Positions 15,001-28,977 of a stretch of 64,000 bases of DNA are shown in pieces (within the stretch, counting starts at the first letter, position 1; each line of letters opens with the position of its first letter). The DNA lies in the NCBI GenBank assembly GCA_028583405.1, contig CM053243.1, positions 28,114,116 to 28,178,115 on the forward strand, written 5' to 3'. This DNA comes from Pogonophryne albipinna (lineage: Eukaryota > Chordata > Actinopteri > Perciformes > Artedidraconidae). Both the position numbers and the translations under genes were made by a program. The notes below the pieces were generated by a model. That model searched no databases. It had not been told where the DNA came from and was given only the letters and a program-made list of their open reading frames with translations.

Positions 15001-15527
15001 TCTGCTACATTTCAGAGAGATCAAACCTCTCCCTATAACCAAAGCTTAGAATATGATTTAAGAATACTTGTGGCAGCAAGCTGTTTATGTTCATACAGAC
15101 AACAAATATGTATGTTGAAATATCTCTTTTATTTCCATGTAATCCATGTGCTTCAACGAAAATCCTTCAAAATTCCCATAAAATCTCATTTATGATGTTA
15201 TTCCTAAGTCTAATGTGCTTCCTGTAAGAATCCATTCAAAACCAACTATCAAGTGCTAAGAGGACTGTGTCTACTTATCACATTTATCTGCCTAACAGGC
15301 AGAGAAGTAGCTGTTAGATTTCAAACGTCTGTCAAAAGAGAACGACAGAGAAGACGCATAAAGATATCTATCTCTTGGTATGAGTCATACAGGTTGGATT
15401 CTCTGAGTACAAATGCTGGTTCACAGCAAAATCCTGCTCCGCACTAACACAAGTTCATGCATCTACACCTGGAAGCTGCCCAGTACAACTGAGTGTTATC
15501 TACTGAGTGACCCCTCTGCAGCAAGTG
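12061..15527. other. Non-coding stretch with CA/GT tracts
   Basis: Contains an imperfect GT/GCGT tract (about 12440-12500) and CA-rich tracts near 13153-13188 and 13305-13352. No gene is supported; the open frames overlapping these tracts are repeat artefacts. Confidence 0.5.
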
Positions 15528-15660
15528 GTTAAGTGCCATGCTTAAGGGCACCCCAGTAGAGGTTTCTCATCCCCAGTCTAATTTATCCTGCCTGTCCAAG
15601 GATCGACCCAGCATCCCTCCGGGTCAAAAGTTCACTTTTGCAACCTTTAGGCCACGTACT
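15528..15660. repeat. Degenerate teleost interspersed repeat
   Basis: AAGTGCCATGCTTAAGGGCA followed by a cytosine-rich middle and TTTAGGCCACGTACT resembles a fish repeat that usually reads 'gtgccttgctcaagggcac ... taggccac'. It is strongly decayed and rests on recall of the consensus only. Confidence 0.4.
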
Positions 15661-16384
15661 ATTTATTTTTGTGTGTGCAGTTGCATATGTCAGTCTTTCT
15701 ATGGAAACAAGGGGGAAATAGAAAACTAACATTTGCCTCAGACTCCCGGTGGTGTGACCACTGCACCTTCCTTCAATAAAGATGTTATACATACATAACA
15801 GTAGAAGGGCTCTACCCTCCCTGCGACAACTCACTTCTGTCCTGAAGGGACTTTCTGGGCGGTTAAGATTGGAAATGAAAAAAAGCTTATCTCATGTAGG
15901 GACTAAAACTGAGGCATACTTTCGCCTTCCTTAATTTTCTTCGCCACAAGAAAACATATGAGTGAGTGGTGACTTTGGTTGAGTAAAGATTACTCTAGAG
16001 GAATATATAAGCAGGACTAGACCACGCTGTCACTGGAGGGAATAATAAAAACATATGCAACAGCAGCAGAAAGGGAAAGAAAAATACAAGGCTCGGCCCT
16101 CTTCAAGTGTCTGACTGATCCTGATTTTAATTCAGTGCAAGTGCGTCGGGCAGATGACTCATTTACTGAAGCTCCAGGCCAACGCTTTATTTTCAAAAAA
16201 GCATCTGTCAATTCATGGAAATATATGAGAATGTAGCATATGTAAGCATATTCAGTGGTGATATGTGCACATTTACAATTATGTGGGGAAACAAATGTTA
16301 TTCCATTGCAAATTAATATTTGAAGAATACATATTGGACCCACAAAACGCACAGTAACGTGGGTATAATTCCAAGTGTACATGT

Positions 16385-16770
16385 ACTTCACTCATTTACC
16401 TGAGAACTGTTTCAAAGTACTTTTACTTCAATAGTATGCTACTCTAGTTTATGCTTCACTATATTTCAAAGAAATATATCTTACATTTGTTTGACCCCAA
16501 GTTACTTCTACAAATTCTAACAAAGTCCTACAGTATATAACAAAATGTGATGTGTTGCCTTGAAATAAACTACCTATGTAAAATATTTGATAGTAGCTTC
16601 ACTTCCAACCACATGCATATCAATGCATCCGTAATAATAGTCCAAATGTGTAACCATATAATCATCTTAGGGTTTACTTCTTCCAGAATAATAATTACTC
16701 TTTTGATACTTTAGTATAAAATAATGTCATGTTTGTCTAACATTTAGCTGGATTTTTAGTTGCAATGGAC
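16385..16770. repeat. Diverged copy of the 'acttttactccactacattt' fish repeat
   Basis: The motifs AAAGTACTTTTACTTCAATA, CTTCACTATATTTCAAAG and ACATTTGTTTGACCCCAAGT follow each other as in a very common teleost repeat of unknown class. Similar material recurs near 36090-36200 and 48600-48790. Confidence 0.4.
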
Positions 16771-19700
16771 TATTTTTTATCTCAAGTTGAGGATCTGAAT
16801 ACTTAAAACACTGCATTGAGTCAGATGTTTGTCCACCTGTGGGTCATCAATCACTTTTATTGGCTTACTAAACATAGCAATGCGTAATGGCTATGCATAA
16901 TGAAACAAGGACTTGCTTTGAGGACACTGCTGGTGGACGACCAAGGACAGAATTAATCTGGTTTCTGTCCAAACAAGGTTAAAAAGGCATCTGACATCAT
17001 TCTTGTGACGATAATTGTTAGAGTGGATGTTATGCACTGTCATGTGCGCTCAATTTCAGGATGACAATGATGTATAGTAATGCATACACATAGATTTATA
17101 AATGAAAAGCCTGTATATTTGTGTGCACTAAAAGGCTTTCTGGACTGACTATTACTTCTTCACTAAGCAGAATTATGCATATACAAGTTCACGTCTGAGT
17201 CCATCCCTAACTTTGTATGCCTGAAAATATATTAGATAGAAGAGCAGAACAAACTGCCATATTAAAATTCAGCAAATTCAATGATAGCATAGCATTTGTA
17301 ATATCCATGTTATCTACAGTCTTACCATCCCACATGGATTCCACAACATTTGGAAATCTGGCCACATGAGATTGGGAGACACTGACCACCAATTCTGATA
17401 AAAATGTTTAAAGATGCATTACTAGCATTGCCTTTGTACCCTCTCACTGGAAAGGAAATACAATATGATTATACTTTAGGTCAGAAGTTACGTTTCAAAT
17501 ACCAGCCAGTAAGTGCACACAGCTTTTTGAAAGTGACCGTATATATGAGGTCAACTTTAAAGCCTATATTTATTTATTTATCCTCACTCAAATGAAGACT
17601 AAGCTCTGCCTCTGGCTTTCAAACAGAGTGGACAGATTAAGCTGAGTTAGGTCTACTTCCCATAGATGTGTTGGCGTGGCACTTCCATCCACACACCCCT
17701 CTCCTTTTCTGCAAAGACCAGTGAAGTGGTGACACATCTTTACTTCTGAAACTGGAAAGTACCCGGAGATTGCAAAATATGAAGATGTCAAAAAAGACAG
17801 CTCTTGCAAGAAAAAATAAGCAACATTGTTACAACCGTGTTTATTTGTCCTTAATATTCTATAGATAACTATAAGAAACAATACCGAGTTTGTTAGCTTT
17901 TGTTATGATGTTGCCGGTGGAGATGATGATGGGAGATTAGGGTGCAGGTTAGGATATTTAGTAATATTTACTTTGGATATTACTGTACACCAGACAGAGA
18001 TGTGTGCCTTTTTTGCACAACTGATACAATAAGGAGCTGTTCCGTTACAGCTGCCTCTGCTGCTCCACTAATAAGAAGGAAGTCCTAATTGGATCGAGTG
18101 AGACACAACAAAAAATGTGCAGAAAAGGAGTTCTTAAGGACTGACCTTAAAGAGAAATGTGGGGGTAATTATTCTGTTTAGCTTACTTCTTCTTTTATGT
18201 TTTTGAAGTTATGTTCACAGCAATGTCAGAACGGTATAAACATTAACTCATTTAGAACAACTTAGATTCAGGGAATGGAAAACAAAGAGAGGCTATAGCA
18301 TAGGGAAACTGTAACTTTGGATGATACCAACGGGAAAGTCTCATTTTTTATTGAAGCCTTCATATAAGCTTCCGCTGAAATTGAAGTTGGGAGATGAAGT
18401 GATCCCTTCACAACCAATCACGAGTGGCCATTAATCTGTAAAAGAACATATGAGCATGTCAGTTGTGTTTGATGACAGACTTGAAAAACCTGAAACTATC
18501 ATTTAATGCTACAGGCTAACCAGTGCAGACTTTAAAGCTTGAGCATCAGATGTTTGAGAGCAGCTGCTTACTTGATCCCATTGACATTCATGTATTTAGG
18601 TCAGCAAGGCTGTACTCAGCATTCAGCATGCCTTCAAGCTGCACACCGAGACATACAGATATCGATGTGCTCTTGTGACTTGTCAAGAGGGGATGTACCC
18701 CAAACAAAACTACCTCTTTAGATTAACTTGAATTACAATTCCACTGTAAGGGTTTTATTACATTGGCTCTGTGTCAGTGACTTTGTGTGCCTCATTTCAA
18801 ATATTGGATTCAGTCAAAGCAGAAAATCTGTTTGCTTCTTAAAATACACAACTTGGCATTATAATCAGCTGAGGCACTTGTTTACGGAGAAATACTGATT
18901 AGAGCTGCTTCACACGTAGTAGATTGACTGAAACATATCCCAGTGTATACATAATGTCTTATCACAACATCACAAAAGCAGAACATACAGACAAATTAAA
19001 AACAAGAAGGAAATGATCTCTTTGAAACATTTATTATGAAATTATAAAGGTAGAATAGCACTGTTCAAATAAAGCTTTTTAAAACAGAATAGGCGTTGCA
19101 ATGTACTTAATACCCGGCAGAGTTTATTTCAGCTTTAATAAATGTATACCCAGCAAATAAAAAAAAGGATCAAATAAATAAAACAAAATTAAATTAAACA
19201 AGTCCATTATTGTTTAACACAGCACATTAGGCAAGATTACCAGGAGTTCAATTTACATGAAACATCTCATATATACAAGAAAGATTTACATTGATGAGGG
19301 TTACAGAGTCTTTGTGAGCTATGGGGCCCAGTGGCAAAGCAGTCAATGGCAGTCACATTTCAAGTCAAGTGTGGCTTTTAGCTTAAGAGGGGGGGGGGGG
19401 GGGTTGGCTGGCAATGCCATTATCACAACTATTAGTCTAGACACTGGAATAGGCTAGTGACAGAGCATCGGACTGTGTGTCACTTGACACAACAAACCAA
19501 TGACAAGGACACGTCTCCCTGTGGGTTTGTCATGTCAGGACACACAGCACCTCCTTGCCCATCTTTTACACACACACCCCCATCCCTCTCATGATAAAAG
19601 GAGAGGGGATTGTAACAGAAAGAAAGTGGGGCTATGTACACAAAGCACCCTCATGTGTCACAAATGATCAGAACACAAAGGTGAACAAACCCTTGGTGAT

Positions 19701-22700
19701 TTAGCATTGCTTGTAACTGCATTGACCCCGATAAAACATGTGTGAAAGGCGTGGGCTGGAGACGGGGAAGATAAGGAGTGGGTGGAGGGGCCAAGTGAGG
19801 AGTGGAAAGGAGAGATGGGTTGTTTGGGTGGGGGTGGGGGCATTCAAACAATGAATTAGCATCATAACTTCATCTTTTTGTATCATTTTTCTTCTTTTTT
19901 TTAGACAAGCAAGTAGTCAAGAAACATTTTCTTCCACCGTCTACTCTTGTATTTAAGGTAAATTTGAGAGAATTCAGATGAGGTGTTGATACTGTAAGTG
20001 TGTTAGGTTGCTGTTTGTTTTTCTCATCATGCAGTGTAAGAAAAAAATATGAAGCTAGTATGTCAACTTGATTGATTGCCTTAGAAAAATGGGAAATGTG
20101 TTTTGTGGATTAGTGAGAAAATGGAGATGAATTAACTAATGGCAGTCCCACAAAAGCCAGAATGACTTTGTTTTTTTTGCATGCAAAACATTAATTTAAC
20201 AAAGCAACCCCCTGAAGATTGATCATCAATCAATTTGCTTTGAAAGTTGCAGAAATGGATGAGGAATTTGAGATAAATGGGTTGCCAGCCAAATGTGATG
20301 GACAAACAACAAACCAAGAAAGAAAGACAAATCACATATGCACACACACACACACACACACACGCAAGACCTTTTGATAAATGACAGGGTTTGTCATCAT
20401 CAAAATAGTTTTTTTGACACGTTTAAAATAATAAAACAAATGTGTGTACAATTGTACATGTATGAAAATGGCTTAGACAGAAATTAAATTTGATAGATGT
20501 TCACGAAAAATCAAATGCAATTCCTGGTAATTTGCCATCATCTGTGTTTTGGCACTACTATCCCTGGCAGTTATAAACAAAACAAAAACAAAAGGCTATA
20601 AATAAATATATTAAAAATCAGATGCACTTCATTTTTCTCGACAGAAGAAAATAAAAACATATAAATGATCTCCACAGTTCAGCCAATGTACCAACGGGGA
20701 GCTTTGATTTATTTTGTTGTTTTGTGCAGACAAACTGGATCCCCCTCGGGGCAATAATCTACTCTGGTAGCACTCACACCCACTACTTTAGTATAGCCCG
20801 CAATCCATTTCATTTCCTTTTACCCACCTAGACAGAGAAGACATGACACGTTTTTTAAAGAAATATAATGTTCTCTGCAGTAAAGAGCCCTGCAAATCCT
20901 GCACTGATGATTTAAAGCTTTGATAGAAACTTCACTCACAGACTTATTGGCTTACGATCTCCTGATAGCTACATTTGTTTTGAGAATGTGATACATTTTA
21001 CTCCAAGAGCGAATGGGTGTTTGTCCTTGCATATATCTGTAGTTTGAATAATCATTAAACTGATGATTGCAAAAGACCCAACTGAAGAAAACTCAGTATT
21101 TTCTCAAAGAGTTGGTGTATTCACATCCTTAAGTCATTTTTTTGTTTAAGCATGTGTTTATATCTACAGAAAGGGTGCGATATAACAAGTTGGTGTTGCT
21201 ATTTTCAAGAAAATGTCAAATCAACTGGAACATCTTCAGTCAAAAGTATCTTGGACATGTACAGTATAAAGGACCACAAACACAGCATCCTGAAAAAGTG
21301 ACAGGAAAGCTGAGGAGAAGGATGTATGATCGCAGTCGGCAACAATCACTAGCCACTCTCCATCTTCCTCTTTCATACTGCCAAAGTCTGTGTCAGCACA
21401 ACCCAGAAGATATTGCAACAGACTTTTCCCCTCAGGTGCAACATTGTCATAGTTCATTAATCTTCTCAAACTTCTCTTGCTGCCATCAGCCCCCGTTCGT
21501 ACTACTAATCCCCTTATTAATGTGGCAAATGAACCTGCACAAGAAGGACGACTCCCCCAAGGCTCCATAATTACAATGGTCTGTACAAACTCGTGTTTGC
21601 ATAGAATGTCCATTCATTAAACGTACTGACAGGGAAACTTTAGGATTACCCTGCAAAAGATTCCTAGTTCTTCCTCACTGGGATTTCTGCATTGGAAATG
21701 TATATCACTGCACTTATACCTTATATCAACCAAACATCTTATTGCCTGCTAATTCTATTTTCATTGTAGTTGACACAACAATTATATAAAATAAACGTTG
21801 GTTAAACTTTTGGAAAAAAAGCACCCAGAAATTATTTTGATTAAGTAATTTAATGTGCATATATGTTGTATGTCAGACGTTCTATGTGTTCAAAAGGGAG
21901 CTGCTGTATAGTGTCCCCAGAGCTAAAGCATGGTGTGTGCTGCAGAAGAAAGAAGTATTTACACACTTTCTTTCAGTGCTTGCATCTTTTCTGCCATCCA
22001 TAAAAACACTAATAACCCACAGCAATTAAGCCTTTTTGCACATGGTGTGTTCAGGCTACATGGTTACACACAACTGAAAGCCCTATATGAGGCCCATAAT
22101 TGTGCATCCAAGCATATAATGTATATTACCATAACAAAGCAGGGGAAAGAGGACACATCTTGTGTATCAGCAAGAATATGTACATGTAGATGTCCATATA
22201 TGCTTGCTAACTCAACAGAGTTAACAGCCTTAAACTCACAAACACCATGGGATTAATTTAAGGTTAATAAAGTGACGACTTAACATGTGGATAGTACTCG
22301 ATTTACCACGTTTCATACATCATCTCAGTGACTACTGTCAAACCACGCAACCTCAGTGATACCACGCTGATGTGTCCACAACGTGGGCCTTGGGATCTGA
22401 TGCGCAGTACATGGCTAATGCGTAGCCGCTGGGCTCATGTTATGTAGTGAGCCACATCTATGTCTCCCCGTAAGACTACTGGAAGGAAGAGAGTAAGACT
22501 GATAGTGAAACGGCTATGATTATACTTGGTTTCTTAGATGCTTGTGTTGCCTTGAGAAACTAGGACAGTGTTTTCATGCTTTTTTCCTCAGTGTTGTTTA
22601 CACTAATGTAGGTCCCTGGAGGGTAAATAATAAGTGGGGGAAAAAAGAAAGGAAAGGCAAAGATTTCTTCTTTTGCTATCAGCCGAGTTAGGGGTTTCTA

Positions 22701-25700
22701 TAAAGCTGATTGCATTCGTCTGTTATGACACTGTAGTAGATATCTGCTATTTCTATACCCTATGTTCTATATTCTCTGGGAGGAGGACACTGCTGAAACG
22801 TGCAGGCGTTTCTGTTGTTGTCAACCTTTCTCCCCACATTCTTGTTCATCAATTTCCTTTCAGTTTCCTGATTTATTTATTGATTGGTGCTGATGTTGCA
22901 TTGATGTGACTCTTAAGAATTGGAACAAAATGGCGTTTGAAGTTCTAAGAGAGAAGGTCAATTATAAAAGCTATTCCCTACAGCTTTACACATTTATTTC
23001 TCTTGAACACCCTCTTTCAAGTAATTGCTTATTTCGTGTCAATTTCAGGCAACAATGGGTGATTGATGATGGTTTGTTACTCATAAGGCAACAACGTTAA
23101 TGTAAACTCCATCATTCTATCATAGATATTTTTGAAGCTTTGTTTGGTGTAAGAATTCAACACCCTATTCATTTTGGATGCAGTGCATCAGACCACATTT
23201 TAAACTGAATAATAACATTGATATTGACTTTTTTTGTATCATCTTTGTATATATAAGAAATCTTTTAATAATGCAGTTCTTATCTTTTTCCAAAGCGCCC
23301 CTACTCTCCGGGGAATATGATATGATAATCCTATGATATTAGCTTTTGGATTTACTGTCTGTTTAAAGATACACTCAAAAAGGTAATTGCTATTTTTTGG
23401 CTTTTACGTTTTCTTTTTTTGTTTCAAATTGCAGATAATCTCTTCTCTGTTTTCAATACACAGGCAGAATCCAAAAAGCAATTGGACTGGCTGAGCGCCT
23501 TCTTATCAATACTCATGAAACAGAGATGACATGTGCATGTCATTACAAATAGTTGCATTGTGCAAAACACTACATATATGGATGTATCAATAGCATTGTG
23601 AAATCACTCTGCTTTATCCAGTAAGACACAACAGTGCAATCATTTCACCACAATCAATAACTGCCATTTAACCTCAAATCTGAAGAGGGATTCTTATCAG
23701 TGAGATATTGTATAATAATCATCAAGAACCAGATAGTCTTCATTACAAATCTCCAAAGAAAGACATTAGCAAATAGTTGAAAGGTAGACAATTACCTTTT
23801 CGTTCTAATAATAAGGAAGGAGATAAGAAAGTGTACCCTTGTGTGCAGTCAAGTATATTAGTGCATATTAATTTGAGTAATTTAAAAGGTATTAAGAAAC
23901 GATATCTTACTTCCCGCTTGACTTTTTCTGGTACTGGTGCTGCAGATCTAAATATTATAGTTTAACCAATAGATAAATACTGATTTCATTATGAATTTGA
24001 TATGACATGATATGATTACAAAATGAAATGCTTATATTTCATTTACAAGTTCTAAAAATAAAGGAAGATGGTCAATTTGAACCGCTTTTTGTGAAAAGAA
24101 GAGATTTAAACTGAGGCACAAGTTGAGGTCCATTTCAACAGTTTTCTATAAGGATTAAATGCTCTACACAAATAAAATAAAATGAATCAAATGTACACAG
24201 TATTTCAGGGGAACGCTTGTGAGAAAAAGCAACAGTAAATCATTTATATTATCAATGGCGCTGTTTACAACACACTGGCTCTGTTTGTGTGCTTCTTTGA
24301 ATCATTTGTCAGAATTATTGATTCCAATAAATCTTGTGTGGTATTGTGGGATGACGGAGTGAATCAATGAAGTTGTGCTTACAGTATAGTGTCATATCTC
24401 ATGTTTCCTCCTCGAGGGTTGAATTCACCCCCACTGCCACGTCACCTATTTCATCACCTCGTCTAGTCTCTCACACACATCACCAACCACACACACCAAC
24501 AGCGCCTGGCAAATGACGCCAAACTGAATGCCTCTTTTGACTGCCACCTCTCACACAGAAACACATTAAATGCAACCCCAGATGCAGTGACCCGGAGGTA
24601 TGCATCGATAAGAGTCGCACAGTGTCACCCCTGTAATTCCACTCTCTCTTCCGGATAGATCTTATCACTCTCATCTTTAACTGCCATTATCAATCTTCCC
24701 TGTGCATCATTAGGCAAGAGTATTTCACTTAGAAACCAACGTAGGTTTTACTTCGTTCTTCTCCTCCCTTGCATTTACAAGTCCACTGCAGGTTGGCGTA
24801 GTGCCAGGCTGTGCCATGCAGCTCAACACTGCCACCTAAAGGTTCAGTACCACCACCCGTCAAGCCTGACCCACTGACAACTGTCTCACTCTGCCTCCCT
24901 TTCTCCCTCTTCTCTGCTGCTCCCTGTGTTTATCCACGTGTGTTCCGGATCTGTGTGTTGTGTAGTGGTGCTTTATTAGCAGAACAATTAATAAGGCTTT
25001 GATAAAAAGCAGCATGGATTACGTTGAAATTTGAGGCTCATTATTGGCTAATCCTTTTTGAATTGGATGTGTATCAAGTTCCAGACAAGCTTCAGTCAGT
25101 TTGCCTGTGTGCTTTGAGAAGAGGCATTTAATTTGAGTTTAGATGATGTAGCAAAGCCCACTGTGACATTCACAATACTACCGCAACAGACTAATTATTG
25201 ACTGTTGTTATTGCTGCAGGTGTTGAAAGGTTACACAATCGTTTGTGATTTAACAATACACATCAAAACAAATAAACAAACAAAAAAACATGAATACACT
25301 CAGTTTTATGAGGAGAGAGGTGAAAATTTTGCTTTTTTTTTGGAAGAATGTGTGCAGCATTTATCTAGGATGATAATCTGAGTAGATAGGCAAGAAAAAA
25401 ATGTTTCTTTCACAGAGAACATTGAGTCACAATTAATGTAATGTTTTACATTTTACCAGTGATCTAACCTGGGTGCTGAATAGACAAAATAAGGCAAGGC
25501 AATCACTCACCCAGGTGCATTTTGCATTTAATATGAATTAAATATATAGTAATAACAAAACATCAGTCTATAATTATTCCCCAAGAATTATCCATGTGAT
25601 TGTTGAGTCCATAATCAACTCCATTAAATAGCAGTTGTTCAAGTTACTTTTTTCTCTTTTTTTTCTTTTTTAAGTTTGAGAAATAGTGGAACTTGCTGAA

Positions 25701-25767
25701 GCAGTATGTCTCCTGTAATCTTTTCTGTTGCTTCACGGTAAGCAAGTCTCTAATCTAGACTGGCGCT
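16771..25767. other. Presumed pcdh9 intron, non-coding
   Basis: About 9 kb downstream of the pcdh9 coding exon in transcript direction. I looked for the next pcdh9 exons (the CM3 RVTF motif and the C-terminal region) on the minus strand and did not find them. It holds a 15-G run (19389-19403), (CA)11 at 20341-20363, and overlapping 142- and 125-codon open frames on opposite strands at 21142-21613 that match nothing I recognise. It appears poor in transposons. Confidence 0.45.
20341..20363. repeat. (CA)n microsatellite
   Basis: A run of about eleven CA units. Confidence 0.9.
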
Positions 25768-25830
25768 TTAGCACTGTGGAACAGGGCAGTTATAGGCAGT
25801 ACTTATAGACCAGTAAAAGTGCTCTTTTAC
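25768..25830 (-). other. pcdh9: Intron-retention tail of pcdh9: 20 codons then stop
   Basis: Directly after the splice donor the frame stays open for 20 codons ([10 protein letters not shown]...CPVPQC) before TAG. If the donor is not used, the protein would end here, losing the distal cytoplasmic tail and the CM3 motif and gaining a new C-terminus. Short cytoplasmic isoforms are known in delta-1 protocadherins; whether this tail is made is inference. Twenty open codons in intron sequence can also occur by chance. Confidence 0.35.
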
Positions 25831-28800
25831 CTGCTGTCTGGTGTGCATGGGCGCCTTCGTCTTGAACCCTCCTTGGGAGCTGCACTCCGAGGCACTGAAG
25901 TGGTCAGAGCTCGTGGAGGACCTCTTGGAAAGGGTGTCACAGCCCCCAACAAATGTGTTATCCAATGGGAGCTCCTGAATCACGTGATGCTTCTTCACTG
26001 AGACTGGCGTGTCGGCCTTGAGGTGGAAGGCCGATTGCGGCGAGGCAGACTTGTAGTGCCGGGCCAGGTCTGGGCTGCTGGGTTTGAAGGTTGTTGTGGG
26101 TGTGGCATTCCATTCAAAGCGTCCAATCCCTTGCTCTTCCAGCTCGGTGGGCAGGCTGATGGTTCCGTTGATTGGCTCGTGAGCAGGATCGTCAGGCTTG
26201 TTCCCCTCAATGGTGACAAAGTTGAGCAGAGAGCTTTTTGGGGACTTCCTTTTCTTGCGCTTTTTCTTTTTGTTCTGCTTGTTCTCAGTGTTGGGTGACA
26301 TCCACTCAGCCCCCTGTTTTTTCCGCTGTGCAGCTTTGAACCTGGAAGCATGGCGGCAGCGCAGAAGTACAGTGACAAAGATGACAATAATCACTACCAA
26401 TGCCCCAGTTACAAAGGCTATCATTATGGTTAAATAGTCACCGCTTTGATACGTTTCACTGCTTTCACCAATGTTACGGTCAATTGGAGTCTCCATGGTG
26501 CGTCGGATGAGATCATAGATGAGAGTCGAGTTGCCCACAGTGTCATTGACATACAGAAATACCAGCACAAGCGTATGGAGAGATTTAGGATATCCCAGGT
26601 CACTGATATTGACCACTAATCTGTGTAAGCCTATGTCAGTCAAAGCTGGTTTTTCCTCCAGAGTAATATTGCCTGTGACAGGGTCAATTCTGAAAAGTCC
26701 TTTGTTGTTTCCACTCACAATGGTGTATTTCAGTTCTGCATTCATTCCTGTATCACCGTCTACAGCAAACACTTCTGCTACCACAGATCCTGGGATAGAG
26801 GAGAGAGGTACGAGCTTGAAAGATGTGTTGGAGGGGGGATAGATGACAATTGGGGTGTTGTCGTTCACATCGATTACATTTATGGTCACCTTGGCGGCTG
26901 AGGAGCAAGGAGGCCTGCCACTGTCCACAGCCCTGACATCAAAAGTGTAGGAGCTCTGTTGCTCCCTATCGAATGACACATTAGATTTAATCACTCCAGA
27001 GTAAGGATCCAGGATAAAGTTCTCATTGTCATTCAGTATAGAAAGAGAAACCGCAGCATTTTCTCCGGCATCTGAATCTGTGACAGTTATCACCCCAACT
27101 GTGCTGTATTTTGGAAGATTCTCAGACACAAAGAACTGAAAGTGGTTATGTGTGAACTTTGGGTTGTTATCATTTTCATCCAGCACAGTTACAATAACAG
27201 CCGCCTGCGTCTGCAAAGGGGGTGTCCCGTTATCTCTTGCCGTTATAGTGAAGAGGAACCTATCCTGATCCTCCCGGTCAAAGACCCTGGATGCAGTCAG
27301 GACCCCAGTTTTTCGGTCAAGATCAAAGAAGGATGCATTTGGTCCCAGCTGATAAACTATCTCTGCGTTTTTCCCACTGTCCTCATCTGTGGCACTGAGA
27401 GTCGTGAGGAACAGGTCGCGCTTGTTGTTTTCCATAACAGCTAGCTCAATAACTGGCTGAGTAAAAATAGGCGGGTTGTCATTCTCATCCTCCAGCCTCA
27501 CTCTTACCAAGGCAGTCTGATTCAAGCTGGGTTTTCCAGAGTCAGAAGCCACGATTTTAAAGTTATACTCCTTAGTGCCTTCGTAGTCAAGCAGAGCAGA
27601 TGTCTCTAACAGATACTGGTTGTCGTACACAGCCTTTAGATGGAAGGGCACATCTTTCTCAATGAAACAAATGACCTTGCCATTGATGTCAGTGTCTTTG
27701 TCTGACACTGTGATGAGAGCTATCTTGGTATTGATGGGATCCTTCTCAGAGAGGAAAACAGTGCCGTTAATGGGACTGATTATGTATCTCAGGTCTATAT
27801 TAGGTGGATTGTCATTCACATCAGTCACATTTATAGTAACAGTAGCTCTTGCGGGACTAGAGCTGCCATCACTGGCTAAAACAGAGAGCTTATGAATAGC
27901 CGTCTCCTCTCTGTCGAGAAGTCTCTGCACTGTAATTAGGCCAGATGTTGTATTTAATGCAAAGAGTCTTTTCGTAGCAGCTGACACCTGAGTCCCAAAT
28001 ACATAACGTATTTCTGCATTCGCCCCTATGTCTGCATCTGATGCCTGGAGCTGCACAACAGATGTGCCAATAGCGGAGTTTTCTGGTATGTGCACATCTA
28101 TCTGACCCTCTTTAAACACCGGTCTGTTATCATTGACATCCGTTACTGTAACTTGGAGAATTGCAGTGCTGGATTTCTGTGGACTGCCACCATCCTCCAC
28201 TTTGATCTTCATCACATATGTATCCTTCTGCTCTCTGTCCAGATTCTGCTGCACAATGAGCTGGGGCCACTTCTCCCCCTCAGGCGTTTCCACTATGTCT
28301 AAGCCAAAGGCACTTTGCCCGTTGATGAGCTCGTATTTGTGGACACTGTTAGGGCCAGTGTCTGGGTCAGTGGCAGAAGGAATGGCAAATCGGCTGTTAA
28401 TGAGCGTGTTCTCGGGGATGGAGATGTTGATCACAGGGGACGGGAACATGGGGGCATTATCATTTGTGTCTTTGACAATTATTTTGATCTTAATCAGCCT
28501 GAAATAATCATTAGGGAGGATGACCACTTCAATTTCAAAGGAGCACTCGCTGTCCTCAAACGAGGGACCAGGGCACAACTTCTCCCTGTCGATTCGGTTT
28601 GATGTTGTGAATATCTCGCCAGTGCTGCTCAGAACGCGCACCAGAGGGTTATCTCCTGCTTTGGAGACGAGCCGGTACACAAGATTAGCACTTGCTCCAG
28701 TGGCAGCATTTGTATGGGAAATGTTTAGGTCCTTTGGTATGTTTCCAATGAGGACATTTTCTTGCAACTCCTCTCTGATGGGGTATATTAGCTCTTGGGC

Positions 28801-28866
28801 TATTGAAGGATCTAGCCATAAGCAGGCGAACAGGGCACCCAACAGGTAATAGTCTTTTAGATCCAT
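25831..28866 (-). CDS. pcdh9: Protocadherin-9, large coding exon (partial gene)
   Basis: Homophilic, calcium-dependent adhesion receptor of the plasma membrane, mainly neuronal. The exon encodes 1012 residues. The start is the ATG at 28866 in a good context (G at -3 and +4); the in-frame codon at 28902 is TTG. Residues 1-23 form a signal peptide (MDLKDYYLL...SIA). Seven cadherin repeats follow, with calcium-binding linkers DTNDNAP (133), DVNDNRP (243), DVNDNPP (349), DENDNPP (460), DENDNNP (563) and DVNDNTP (666). The membrane span is about 812-834. The tail has a KKKKRKKRK stretch, then CM1 ([10 protein letters not shown], about 878) and CM2 ([13 protein letters not shown], about 960). The sequence follows vertebrate PCDH9 closely, more so than PCDH1, PCDH7 or PCDH11. 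The exon ends CAG|GTAAAA in phase 0. The remaining tail, with the PP1-binding CM3 (RVTF), must lie in exons beyond the window. Confidence 0.95.
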
Positions 28867-28977
28867 GACAGCGTAAATGTGTTTCCAGTCTTTACAAATC
28901 AAAGGTTTTTTTTCTATGCAATGTTGTTACAGGCAGTGCCTCCTTGAATGTGATGGCAGGAATCTTCCAGCGACAAC
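28867..28977 (-). other. pcdh9: 5' untranslated part of the pcdh9 coding exon
   Basis: Reading the minus strand, a pyrimidine-containing tract ending in ATTCATAG sits just above 28977 and is the best acceptor upstream of the ATG, giving about 111 nt of leader in this exon. The tract is only moderately pyrimidine-rich, so the border is provisional. Confidence 0.35.

Noticed and set aside
21142..21613. Overlapping 142-codon (plus) and 125-codon (minus) frames
   Set aside because: The minus-strand peptide looks more protein-like than most, but it matches no part of the pcdh9 tail or any family I know and lacks clear splice sites.
26023..28849. Several plus-strand frames of 70-124 codons
   Set aside because: Antisense shadows of the pcdh9 exon.
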